Origin: Phycisphaeraceae bacterium
GTDB lineage: Bacteria; Planctomycetota; Phycisphaerae; Phycisphaerales; SM1A02
Reading direction: 5' to 3'
DNA length: 64,000 nucleotides
Assembly: GCA_019636755.1 (NCBI GenBank)
Contig: JAHBWZ010000005.1
Span: 186,001-250,000 of the forward strand
Shown here in pieces: positions 17,408 through 25,498 of this stretch; the first letter of the stretch is position 1, and the number at the start of each line of letters is the position of its first letter. Position numbers and translations under genes: made by a program. Under the pieces are notes generated by a model. It searched no databases. It was not told the DNA's origin and worked only from the letters and a program-made list of their open reading frames with translations.

Positions 17408-18070
17408 TCACCATCCGCCGCGCAGGAACGGGTTGGTCCGGCGCTCAGCGCCGATCGAGGTCGGCGGACCATGACCCGGAAAGACGCGCGTCCCGTCGGG
17501 AAGCTCCATGAGCCGTTCGAGCGAGGTGCGCAGAAGGTCCGGGTCGGAGGTCGGAAAGTCGCTGCGGCCGATGCTCCCCTGGAACAGCGTGTCGCCGACG
17601 ACCGCCGTCCCCGATGCGTCGTGGACGAGGGCGATGCCGCCGGGACTGTGGCCCGGGACGTGCAGGACACGCCATCGCGTGTCCTCGAGCTCAAGGATTT
17701 CCCCGCCTCGAAGGAGGCGGTCCGGCTCGCGACAGGAGAGATGCATCCCGACGAACGCGGAGAGGTTCAGCAGCGGGTCACTGCAGAAGCCGCGTTCCGC
17801 CTCATGAAGGAGCACCGGCGCCTCCGGGAAGCGTGCGCGGATCTCCTCCACCCCGCCGATGTGGTCGACGTGGGCGTGCGTCAGGATGATCGCCGCGGGC
17901 CGGAGGTCACGGTCCCGGATGGCGTCGAGCATCGGCCCCGGGTCGAATCCGCAGTCGATGATCCAGCACGCGGCCGGCTCGGCGGCGTCTGCGTGGGCGG
18001 TGACGAGATAGCAGTTCGTCTGCCAGTCACCGAGGGTGAAGGCGTCGATCCTGGGCTGGGGAGTCGGCAT
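17408..18070 (-). CDS. Metallo-beta-lactamase-fold hydrolase (glyoxalase II-like)
   Basis: 220 residues. Zinc-binding motif THAHVDH (HxHxDH) lies near residue 70. Further ligands are in HVPGHSPGG, VVGDTLFQGSIGR and the C-terminal FPGHGPPT. This order and the size fit the small glyoxalase II/YcbL group that hydrolyses thioesters, but substrate is not proven. The body begins TLGDWQTNCYLV, a typical N-terminus of the group, which supports the ATG at 18070. The frame continues open upstream across the divergent cupin promoter without family similarity. Confidence 0.87.
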   Translation of the reverse strand: MPTPQPRIDAFTLGDWQTNCYLVTAHADAAEPAACWIIDCGFDPGPMLDAIRDRDLRPAAIILTHAHVDHIGGVEEIRARFPEAPVLLHEAERGFCSDPLLNLSAFVGMHLSCREPDRLLRGGEILELEDTRWRVLHVPGHSPGGIALVHDASGTAVVGDTLFQGSIGRSDFPTSDPDLLRTSLERLMELPDGTRVFPGHGPPTSIGAERRTNPFLRGGW

Positions 18071-18212
18071 GGCGTGCAGGCGTGTGCAGGACCGGACGGG
18101 CTCGAACGTCCCGCCGGTCGACCGGAAGGCGATACGGCGCGGCGATCGGACCCATCGGAGCGAGGTCGGGCGCGGTAGAGTAGCGGAGACGCGGGGAAGT
18201 GAGTGGCGCGGC

Positions 18213-18593
18213 ATGATCATCCGTCGGATGCATGAGGTCGAGCAGCGTGCCGTGGACATGGACGGTGTCCGCGGCGTCCGCATGCGGCTGCTGGTGGGAC
18301 GGGGGGACGGCGCACCGACGTTCTCGATGCGGGAATTCACGGTTGAGCCCGGGGGGCACACGCCGCACCACGCACATAACTACGAACACGAGGTGCTGAT
18401 CCTCGAGGGGACGGGCGAGGCCGACTCGGAGGGCGGGCCCCGACCGATCGCCGCAGGTGACGTGCTCTTCGTGCCTGCAAATGAGCGGCACCAATTCCGG
18501 AATACGGGGTCGGGCGACCTGCGCTTCGTATGCCTGGTACCCGCCCATTTCGATTGCGGCGAGGGCGGATGGCGCCCGACGCCCGGGAGCTGA
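18213..18593 (+). CDS. Cupin-domain protein
   Basis: 126 residues, a single small beta-barrel. Cupin motif 1 is read in HHAHNYEHEVLILEGTGE, motif 2 in PANERHQFRNTG. The His/Glu set (HAHNYEHE and H in ERHQF) could hold a metal. Single-domain cupins of this type act as isomerases, dioxygenases or sensors; nothing in the context decides. A TAGAGT at 18176 and GGGGAAGTGAG before the ATG give a normal led mRNA. The next gene starts 6 bp downstream, so they probably share a transcript. Confidence 0.8.
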   Translation: MIIRRMHEVEQRAVDMDGVRGVRMRLLVGRGDGAPTFSMREFTVEPGGHTPHHAHNYEHEVLILEGTGEADSEGGPRPIAAGDVLFVPANERHQFRNTGSGDLRFVCLVPAHFDCGEGGWRPTPGS

Positions 18594-18599
18594 TGTCCG

Positions 18600-19739
18600 A
18601 TGTCACCTGCCAGAGCCAGCAGCCTTGCCGGAACGCGCCCAGCCGGGCGTCGCCACCTCACGCCACTTGCGATCGGCGTCTTCATCGCGCTCGTCGCGTG
18701 GGCGGCGGGATGCTTCGCACTGGCCTGGTACTACCGCGGCGACACCGAGTCGCTGCTGTGCATCGTGCTCGGCTCTCTCGTGCTGATCCTGGCGCTCATC
18801 GGCTACTTCCGCGCGGCCATGGCGCTTCCGCTCGGTCTGTCGGTGCTGCTGACCGGTGCCGCGATGCTGACTGCGGGTGTCGTGCTGTCGGAGGTGGTCG
18901 TCGCAGTCGGCGGCATGATCGTGATCGTCCTGATCGGATCTGCCGCATTCACGGTACTCGCCCACCCCGCACCGGACGTGCAGTCAGCGTCGCCGGAACG
19001 CGCGACCGTGGAACACCTGCTCCGCGAACTCATCGAGCATGCGATGCTCTCCGATCCCGCGAAGCGGGTGCTCTTCCGCGAGCGGGAGACCACGCTTCTC
19101 CGTGAGGCGATCGAGCACGACGTCGCGATCGGGAGGCTGGACAGCGCCCTGGCCATCTGCAATGAGATGGGATCGTCGCTCGGACTGGTGGAGGAAGCGG
19201 AGGGATATCGCAGCCGGATCCTCGCGGCGCAGCAGGAGCAGACGGAAGCGCAGCTCCGGCAGGCCCTGGATCGCTTCGAGCTGCTGGCCGAGCGACGTGA
19301 GTTCGGCGCCGCGATGCGGGAGGCCGCCAGCATCCGTCGGCTCTTCAGCGCTTCGCACCCGCTTCCGGACTTCGAGGCGCGCCTGAACGACGCGCAGGCG
19401 GAACACAAGCGGGAACTGGAGCAGCGGTTCCTCACGCTTGCGCAGAACGGCGACGCGGAAGGCGCCATGTCGCTTCTCAAGACCCTGGATCGGTACCTCA
19501 CGCGCAGCGAGGCAGAGGGGCTGGCAGAGGTCGCACGCGGCGTGGTCGGCCGCCATCGGGAGAATCTCGGCGTCCGCTTCCGCATGGCCCTGAATGAACA
19601 TCGATGGGCGGACGCGATCGACGCCGGCGAATCGATCATGACCGAGTTCCCGAATACGCGGATGGCGCGCGAGGTACTCGCGGTCATCGACGTGCTTCGG
19701 CAGCGGGCTGCAGGATCCGGCAGCACCGTCCGCGCCTGA
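18600..19739 (+). CDS. Membrane protein with helical repeat domain
   Basis: 379 residues. Four hydrophobic helices fill about residues 20-125. The cytoplasmic remainder (about 130-375) is alpha-helical with TPR-like periodicity: repeated pairs such as AIEHDVAIGRLDSALAICNE, LLAERREFGAAMREA and ALNEHRWADAIDAGESI. No catalytic residues are recognisable. It looks like a membrane-tethered interaction scaffold. It follows the cupin gene by 6 bp. Confidence 0.65.
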   Translation: MSPARASSLAGTRPAGRRHLTPLAIGVFIALVAWAAGCFALAWYYRGDTESLLCIVLGSLVLILALIGYFRAAMALPLGLSVLLTGAAMLTAGVVLSEVVVAVGGMIVIVLIGSAAFTVLAHPAPDVQSASPERATVEHLLRELIEHAMLSDPAKRVLFRERETTLLREAIEHDVAIGRLDSALAICNEMGSSLGLVEEAEGYRSRILAAQQEQTEAQLRQALDRFELLAERREFGAAMREAASIRRLFSASHPLPDFEARLNDAQAEHKRELEQRFLTLAQNGDAEGAMSLLKTLDRYLTRSEAEGLAEVARGVVGRHRENLGVRFRMALNEHRWADAIDAGESIMTEFPNTRMAREVLAVIDVLRQRAAGSGSTVRA

Positions 19740-19796
19740 GCCGCCCGCGGCGCCGCGCGCCGTCGACCTCGGGGACACGGCGTCGCGGATCCGGGA

Positions 19797-19802
19797 TAGA
19801 CT
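19797..19802 (+). promoter_or_regulatory. -10 element of the HEAT-repeat gene (near-leaderless)
   Basis: TAGACT followed by 9 nt and the ATG at 19812. No ribosome-binding site is visible in between. Confidence 0.5.
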
Positions 19803-19811
19803 CCCGCCCGC

Positions 19812-20774
19812 ATGGCTCAGAGGGTCCGTCAGCAGTGGAACTCCGGGTGCAGCGCCCGCCCCGACGGGGAGGCGACGGAGAAGCCCGTGCGTGGGGGCGC
19901 GCGCCGGATTCGCGCGGCGTCTCTGCGGCGTCTCTGCCAGGTGGTCGCCGTCGGCGCGTGTGCAGCGATCATTCCGGGCGGATGCGGGGCGGCCGGCGAG
20001 GACATCACGGACCTCTTCCGATCCATGGCGCCGCCCACACCGGCCGAGGCGGCAGGCTGGCTGCGCGATGAAGATGCGGACCGCCGGCGGGAGGGGACCA
20101 TCCTGCTGGGCAATGCCTCCTTCGGCGGAGAGTCCGCGTACGTGGCGCTGTATCGCGTCTTCGCGAGTCCGGACTCGGAGTCGAACCCGCTCGTGCGTGC
20201 GGCCGCACTGCGTGCACTGGCGCGGCACGGCGCGCCGTCCGACGCGAAGGCGCTCTCAGCCGGATTGTCGGACACGAACCGGCAGGTGCGGTGGGAGGCC
20301 GCCCGCGGACTTCAGCGCATTCACAACCGCGAGGTGATCCCGGACCTGATCACCGCGCTCCGGCGGGAGGACGAGGTGCCGGAGGTGCGGGTCGCGGTTG
20401 CCGACGCGCTGGGGCAGTACGCGGAGCCGCGCGTCTTCGACGCGCTCGTGCGTGCACTGGACGCGCGGGAACTCGGGATCAATCTCGCGGCGCAGCGGTC
20501 GCTGATCGCGCTGACCGGGCAGGATCACGGTCTGGACGGCCGCGCGTGGCTGCGGTGGTTCGAGTCGGTGCCGGGCGATCGGTTCGCGGGCGGTAGCGAT
20601 TACTTCTACTCCGTCTGGGAGCGGAAGCCGGGCTTCTTCGACCGCCTCCTGTTCTGGCAGGTGCGCGTCGTCGAGCAGCCTGGACCACCGACGGGGATGC
20701 CGCTGAGGGGAACGCGCCGGACCTGGGACGAGGCCGATCGGGTCGAGAACGCCCCGGCCTCCGGGCGGAGCTGA
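19812..20774 (+). CDS. HEAT-repeat lipoprotein
   Basis: 320 residues. After a basic, unusually long n-region the sequence VVAVGACAAIIPGGCG gives a hydrophobic core and a candidate lipobox Cys near residue 58. HEAT-like repeats follow (ALRALARHGAPSDAKAL, ARGLQRIHNREVIPDL, ADALGQYAEPRVFDAL), a superhelix for protein binding. The C-terminal part (WLRWFE, FYSVWERKPGFFDRL) is a conserved-looking tail of unknown role. It probably works in the periplasm. The alcohol-dehydrogenase-like gene starts 7 bp downstream. Confidence 0.7.
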   Translation: MAQRVRQQWNSGCSARPDGEATEKPVRGGARRIRAASLRRLCQVVAVGACAAIIPGGCGAAGEDITDLFRSMAPPTPAEAAGWLRDEDADRRREGTILLGNASFGGESAYVALYRVFASPDSESNPLVRAAALRALARHGAPSDAKALSAGLSDTNRQVRWEAARGLQRIHNREVIPDLITALRREDEVPEVRVAVADALGQYAEPRVFDALVRALDARELGINLAAQRSLIALTGQDHGLDGRAWLRWFESVPGDRFAGGSDYFYSVWERKPGFFDRLLFWQVRVVEQPGPPTGMPLRGTRRTWDEADRVENAPASGRS

Positions 20775-20781
20775 ACCGCGC

Positions 20782-21744
20782 ATGCGCGCCATCGTCGTCC
20801 AGGCGGACGGAGTGATCCTCGATCCTCGGCGCCCCGAACCCGCGGATCGGCCCGGGCACGCGGTCCTTGCGGTCCGCGCCGTCTCGTTCGGTCGACTGGA
20901 ACTGGAGGCTGCACGCGGACTGCTCGGCTTCACGGGTGTTCCGGGCACGATGGTGGTCGGCGAGATCATCTCCGGTGCGCAGGGGGTGGGTCGCAGGGTC
21001 GCGGTGGCGCCTGTGCTCTGGTGCGGGACCTGTGATCGTTGCCGTGCCGGACTGCGCGAGCACTGCGCCGACCGCCGCATCGTCGGGCTGCAGGGATGTG
21101 ATGGTGGGCTCGCGGACCGGCTGGCCGTGCCCGTGTCAGCACTGGTCGATGTGCCGACCCACCTTCCGGACGATGCGATGATCCTGCTTCCCTTCGTGAT
21201 GGCGGCGCTGCGCGTCCGGCGTGTCGCACCCATGCCTGCGCGTGCCCTGGTCACGGTGCTGGGCGACGGACCGATGGCCCACGTCTGCGCCCAGGTCCTC
21301 CGGACGGCGAATCCACGCGTCCGGGTCCTCGTACGCCATCCGGAGCGTGCCGTGGCGCTGGACCGACTCGGGATCCGGTGGCGACCGATCGATGAGGCCG
21401 GAACGCACGCCGATCAGGACCTGGTGGTGGAGTGCACGGGCGCGACAGAGGGACTGGACTACGCCGCCCGCCTGGTCCGTCCACGCGGTCGCGTGGTCGT
21501 CCTTTCACTCGCGGCGGCGCTGCGTGCGGACCCGGGGACACTCGCGCGTCTTGTGCTCGCGGAGATCGACGTGACCGGAGGCTTCGCGGGACCGGTGCGG
21601 GAGGCGATCGACCTCCTGGCACGCGACGGGATCGACGTCTCCGGACTTGTGACGCAGCGACTGTCGCTCGAGGAGGCGGTGCGGCGGCTCGCGGCGCGGG
21701 ACGCGCGGACCGGTGGCGCCGAGTTCGCGTGCGCCGTGCCGTAG
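20782..21744 (+). CDS. Zinc-type alcohol dehydrogenase relative with altered catalytic site
   Basis: 320 residues of the medium-chain dehydrogenase family. The structural zinc lobe is intact (C81, C84, C87, C95 in CGTCDRCRAGLREHC). The catalytic zinc site is not: where relatives read C-x-x-D-L-E before the GxxGFxGVPG segment, this protein has SFGRLELEAARG, and the usual GHEF becomes GTMV (56-58). The nucleotide-binding part has VTVLGDGPMAHVCAQ instead of a strict GxGxxG. It may have lost dehydrogenase chemistry or act as a reductase-like or regulatory homologue. Confidence 0.75.
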   Translation: MRAIVVQADGVILDPRRPEPADRPGHAVLAVRAVSFGRLELEAARGLLGFTGVPGTMVVGEIISGAQGVGRRVAVAPVLWCGTCDRCRAGLREHCADRRIVGLQGCDGGLADRLAVPVSALVDVPTHLPDDAMILLPFVMAALRVRRVAPMPARALVTVLGDGPMAHVCAQVLRTANPRVRVLVRHPERAVALDRLGIRWRPIDEAGTHADQDLVVECTGATEGLDYAARLVRPRGRVVVLSLAAALRADPGTLARLVLAEIDVTGGFAGPVREAIDLLARDGIDVSGLVTQRLSLEEAVRRLAARDARTGGAEFACAVP

Positions 21745-21791
21745 TCCGCCGGTCATGCCGGCGGGCCGACTGGCGCCGACCAGTGCCGCGG

Positions 21792-21797
21792 TAGGAT
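21792..21797 (+). promoter_or_regulatory. -10 element of the MATE gene (near-leaderless)
   Basis: TAGGAT followed by 8 nt and a GTG at 21806, the first plausible start of the transporter frame. Confidence 0.45.
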
Positions 21798-21805
21798 CCG
21801 CGGAC

Positions 21806-23326
21806 GTGTCTGTTCCTGCGCCTGATCCGCCCGATGACGTGCCGGCCGACCTCGCGTCGCGCGGCCGGCGGGCGGTCGCGGGCGCCTCGGGCGGCCGGTC
21901 GACCGGCATCCGCAGCGGACGACTTGCCGGTCGCAGCATGGCGTCGGCGATCCTGATCCTGGCGACGCCGATCCTGGTGCAGCAGACGCTCCAGGCATGT
22001 GTCGGGATGGCGGACAAGGTCTTCGCGGGGAGGCTCGCCGATGACATCCGGGTCCCCGCCATGGATGCGATCGGCATCGGCTCCTACGTCGGCTGGTTCA
22101 TCGGCATCGCGATGGCCGGCCTGGGCGCCGGTGGTCAGGCGCTCATCGCCCGCGGCATGGGTGCGGGCGACCGCGCGCTCTCGCACCGGGCGCTCGGGCA
22201 GTCCATGGCGCTCTCGATCACCTGGGGCGTCATCGTCGGTGCCCTGCTCTGGATCGCGGCGGAACCGCTCGCGGTGGCGTGTCGGCTCTCGGACGAGGGG
22301 ACGCGACTCTACCTGGTGTACATCCGGACGATCGCCGCCGCGATGCCGGCGGCGGGCGTCCTCATCGTCGGTGCGATGTGCCTGCATGGTGCGGGTGAGA
22401 CCATGAAGCCGGCGGGCATTGCCGTGTGGGAGAACATCATCAACGTCCTGCTGAGCTGGGCGCTCTCCGGTGTCGACATCTCATTCGGCGAGGGGGCCGG
22501 GCGCGTGGTCCTGGAGAACCCGTTCCCGTTCGACCTGGGTGTCCAGGGGATCGCACTCGGGACGGCGGGCGGCTACCTCTTCGGGGCGCTGCTGACGCTT
22601 CGCGTCCTGTGTCGCGGCGTGCGCGATCTCAGGCTGACGCGGACCGATCTGCGTTTCGACCGCGTGATGACGCGACGCGTCGTGCGCCTGGGCATCCCGA
22701 ACTTCCTGGAAGGCATCTCCATGTGGGCGGTGAACCTGTTCGTCCTGATGATGATCGGGGCGATCGCCGCGGCGCGGACCGCCAGCGAGGGACTGCAGGG
22801 CGCCCACATCATCGCCGTGCAGTGGGAGGCATTCAGTTTTCTCCCCGGCTTCGCGATCGGAACCGCCGCGGGTGCGCTCGCGGGTCAGTACCTGGGTGCC
22901 GGAGATCCGGACCGGGCGCAGCGGGCGGTCATCGTCTGCGCTGTCATCGCGTCACTTCTCATGGGCGCATTCGGCATCGTCTTCATGGTGTTCGGGCGCG
23001 AGTTGACGGCCATCATGAGTACGGAGCCGGTGCACCTGGACGTGGCGCCGCGACTGCTCATGATCTGCGGTGCGGTCCAGGTCTTCTTCGCGATCGCGAT
23101 GGTGGTCCGGCAGGGGCTCCGCGGCGTCGGTGACGCACGCTGGACACTCGTCATCACGAGCGTCTCAAGCTACTGCGTCCGCCTTCCGGCGGCATGGATC
23201 CTCGGCATCGCCCTTGACCTCGGCATGGACGGGATCTGGTACGCGCTCTGCGGCGAGTTCATCGTGCGGGCCGCGCTCTTCGCGACGCGATTCTTCCACG
23301 GCGGCTGGAAGCGGATCATGATCTGA
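21806..23326 (+). CDS. MATE-family multidrug/cation antiporter
   Basis: About 506 residues from GTG 21806. A disordered Pro/Asp-rich leader (about 45 residues) precedes twelve predicted membrane helices in two homologous halves. Typical signatures are PILVQQTLQACVGMADKVFAGRL in the first half and LGIPNFLEGISMW, AFSFLPGFAIGTAAGALAGQYLGAGD in the second. MATE proteins export drugs or cationic metabolites using Na+ or H+. The start is uncertain because the frame is open to 21713; GTG 21806 is preferred from the adjoining -10 hexamer. Confidence 0.88.
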   Translation: MSVPAPDPPDDVPADLASRGRRAVAGASGGRSTGIRSGRLAGRSMASAILILATPILVQQTLQACVGMADKVFAGRLADDIRVPAMDAIGIGSYVGWFIGIAMAGLGAGGQALIARGMGAGDRALSHRALGQSMALSITWGVIVGALLWIAAEPLAVACRLSDEGTRLYLVYIRTIAAAMPAAGVLIVGAMCLHGAGETMKPAGIAVWENIINVLLSWALSGVDISFGEGAGRVVLENPFPFDLGVQGIALGTAGGYLFGALLTLRVLCRGVRDLRLTRTDLRFDRVMTRRVVRLGIPNFLEGISMWAVNLFVLMMIGAIAAARTASEGLQGAHIIAVQWEAFSFLPGFAIGTAAGALAGQYLGAGDPDRAQRAVIVCAVIASLLMGAFGIVFMVFGRELTAIMSTEPVHLDVAPRLLMICGAVQVFFAIAMVVRQGLRGVGDARWTLVITSVSSYCVRLPAAWILGIALDLGMDGIWYALCGEFIVRAALFATRFFHGGWKRIMI

Positions 23327-23374
23327 CGGCCGGCGCGGCGGTGGGGGGCGCGGGGCCCGGGCGCGCACGCCTGG

Positions 23375-24145
23375 TCAGGCGCCGATCGCCAGCCGGTCGG
23401 CGAGGATCGCCGGGAGTCCGGCGGCCAGCGACGCAGACTGCACGGCGGCGATGTCGTACGCGGCGCGATGCACGGTAAACGTGCGGTCGCGGAGGTCCAG
23501 GACGGCGAAGCTGGCCCGGGGATCGCAGTCGCGCGGCTGGCCGACGGAGCCCGGGTTGCAGATATACCGGCGCCCCGGCGCGAGCCGGATCGGAAGCCCG
23601 TCGGCCGGAATGAATGCCGTCAGTTCGACCGCGCTGAGGTCACGCGCGGGATCGTCATCGGGAGACTCGAAGACCATGGGAACGTGCGTGTGGCCCAGGA
23701 GGCAGATCGGGCGATCGACGCCCCGGAACGCAAGCGCCGCTACCAGCTTGTCATGCACATAGTCGATCGGGCCGGGCCATGGGTTGTCATGCACGAGCAT
23801 GACCTCATCGTCCGGGCCGATGAAGGACGAGGAGCGCATCCGGTTGATCGCGGCGAGATGCAGGGGACCGAGCCGCTCCCGCGTCCAGTTGACCGCTTCC
23901 CGCGCCGCGCCATTGAACGCACCGGCGCACCGGGGATCGAGCACGGCCTCGTCGTGATTCCCCCGGACGATGGAGGAGCACCACCGGATCACCCGGTCCA
24001 GGCACTCTGCGGGGTGGGGGCCGTACCCGACGACATCGCCCAGGCACACGACGCGGTCAACAGCTTCATCCGCAAGCCGGTCGAGGACCGCCTCCAGTGC
24101 AGGCAGGTTCCCGTGAATGTCCGAGATGACCCCGATCCGTTCCAT
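23375..24145 (-). CDS. Calcineurin-like metallophosphoesterase
   Basis: 256 residues. All metal motifs of the family are readable: D-x-H in GVISDIHGNLPAL, GDVVGYGPHP, GNHDEA, and the late GHTHVPMVF. The layout matches YfcE/MJ0936-type phosphodiesterases; planctomycetes encode many. The in vivo substrate is unknown. The gene lies 179 bp downstream of infC on the same strand but shows no obvious coupling. Confidence 0.88.
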   Translation of the reverse strand: MERIGVISDIHGNLPALEAVLDRLADEAVDRVVCLGDVVGYGPHPAECLDRVIRWCSSIVRGNHDEAVLDPRCAGAFNGAAREAVNWTRERLGPLHLAAINRMRSSSFIGPDDEVMLVHDNPWPGPIDYVHDKLVAALAFRGVDRPICLLGHTHVPMVFESPDDDPARDLSAVELTAFIPADGLPIRLAPGRRYICNPGSVGQPRDCDPRASFAVLDLRDRTFTVHRAAYDIAAVQSASLAAGLPAILADRLAIGA

Positions 24146-24324
24146 GCGAAGTGCGTCCCGCCGGTTGACCGGCCCGTGCCGCGGCGTGTCTATCGGATGA
24201 GACGGAACAGGATTGCGAATCTTCCCCCGATTCGGAAGGACTTTCTGCGGAATGCGCCGGATCGGCCGCGGTCGGCCGGCGACCTGCGCCGGATCCTTGC
24301 GCGGTCCCGCACATTCCGGACCTC

Positions 24325-25053
24325 TCAGCGCTGGCCGTGACCCTCGTCGTCTGCCCCGACCTCCAGATCCTCGGCCGCGTCGAGACCGTCCAGATCATCA
24401 ATGTCGTCCTCGAAATCGTCATCGGCGAGGTCGATTTCGACCGGTGGCGGCAGCGGATCGATGCCCTGTTCCGCCGCTCGGCGCTTGACCGCATCGATCT
24501 TGGGTCGATCGGGGGCCAGCATCATGGTCATCCGCCGGCCGTTCAGCGTGGGGTGCATCTCCAGGCGCGAGATGTCCGCGAGCGCCTGGATGATGTCCTT
24601 CATGCGTTCGATCCCGCGTTCCTTGAACGCCATCTCCCGCCCGCGGAAGTTCTGCACGATCTGGACCTTGTGGCCCTCCATCAGGAACCGCCGTGCCTGA
24701 TTGAGACGGATCTGCACGTCGTGCGGATCGATCTTCATGGAGCGCCCCAGTCGCACCTCCTTCGGCTCGGATGACTTCGACTTCTGCCGGGAGGCCTTGT
24801 CCTTCTTGGACTGCTCGTACCGGTACTTTCCGAAGTCAAGAATGCGGCAGACCGGTGGATCGGATTCCGCGGCGACTTCGACGAGATCAAGGCCTGCCGC
24901 GCGGGCGCGGTCGATCGCGTCGGCGACCGCGACGACGCCGACCATCTGGTTGTTCTCGTCAATGAGCCGTACAGGGCTGCGACGGATCTGCTCGTTGATC
25001 CGCGGACCGCGCCGGAAGTTCTGCTCAGGCCGGAAGAATCGTCGACGTGCGAT
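24325..25053 (-). CDS. infC: Translation initiation factor IF-3 (probable ATC start)
   Basis: About 242 residues. IF3_N is recognised from RINEQIRRSPVRLIDENNQMVG, the linker from the KKDKASRQKSKSSEPKE stretch, and IF3_C from RLGRSMKIDPHDVQIRLNQA and IVQNFRGREMAFKERG. An acidic tail of about 50 residues follows. The natural N-terminus begins at IARRRFFRPEQNFRRG, where the codon is ATC with AAGGA 8 nt upstream. infC is known for non-AUG starts that allow autoregulation by IF-3. An in-frame ATG at 25137 would add 28 unlike residues. No rpmI-rplT follows, unusual for infC; thrS lies upstream. Confidence 0.92.
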   Translation of the reverse strand: MARRRFFRPEQNFRRGPRINEQIRRSPVRLIDENNQMVGVVAVADAIDRARAAGLDLVEVAAESDPPVCRILDFGKYRYEQSKKDKASRQKSKSSEPKEVRLGRSMKIDPHDVQIRLNQARRFLMEGHKVQIVQNFRGREMAFKERGIERMKDIIQALADISRLEMHPTLNGRRMTMMLAPDRPKIDAVKRRAAEQGIDPLPPPVEIDLADDDFEDDIDDLDGLDAAEDLEVGADDEGHGQR

Positions 25054-25066
25054 GGGTCGGTTCCTT
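25051..25066 (-). promoter_or_regulatory. AAGGA ribosome-binding site and ATC start of infC
   Basis: On the minus strand AAGGA is followed by 8 nt and ATC GCA CGT CGA CGA. The combination of a good Shine-Dalgarno and ATC at the expected protein start decides the start call. Confidence 0.6.
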
Positions 25067-25196
25067 GTCAGCGCGGCAGTGAAGTGGACACGAGGCAGGC
25101 CGGCCGCGTCGGCTGCTCCATGGGGTGGCTCCGTCATCGATCGACGATGAGGCGGGGAGTCTGTGCATCTGGCCGGCAGACCGCATCAGGGGCTCG

Positions 25197-25258
25197 GCCG
25201 GTGCGCGCCGCAGGAGCGCACCGGCACGGTCCGCGCCGCGCTGACAGGCGCGGACCGT
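25197..25258 (-). promoter_or_regulatory. Two adjacent perfect hairpins upstream of infC
   Basis: Stem 1: GCCGGTGCGC (25197-25206) with GCGCACCGGC (25216-25225), 9-nt loop. Stem 2: ACGGTCCGCGCC (25226-25237) with GGCGCGGACCGT (25247-25258), 9-nt loop. They directly abut and lie about 145 nt before the infC start, in the 445-bp thrS-infC spacer (25054-25498), which has no other recognisable content. Without a T tract they may be a Rho-dependent or processing element, or a leader structure. Confidence 0.55.
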
Positions 25259-25498
25259 CCACACCGGACGGCGGCGCCGGCCGAGGACGAGGCGGGAACG
25301 AGGGGCGCGGATGGAGCGGCGCGGTGCATCGGGTGCGTCAGGACATGAAGCGGGGACAGCGTCGAACCCGCGTCCGCGGAACCCGGTCCGGTCCTGTGAA
25401 CCGGTGCCCGCGGCCGGGACCCCATCGGCGTGAGTCGACAGGGGCTGAGCGTAGCCGGTGACGGGACCCGGTGCAAGACTGGTGCCCGTTCCGCACGG

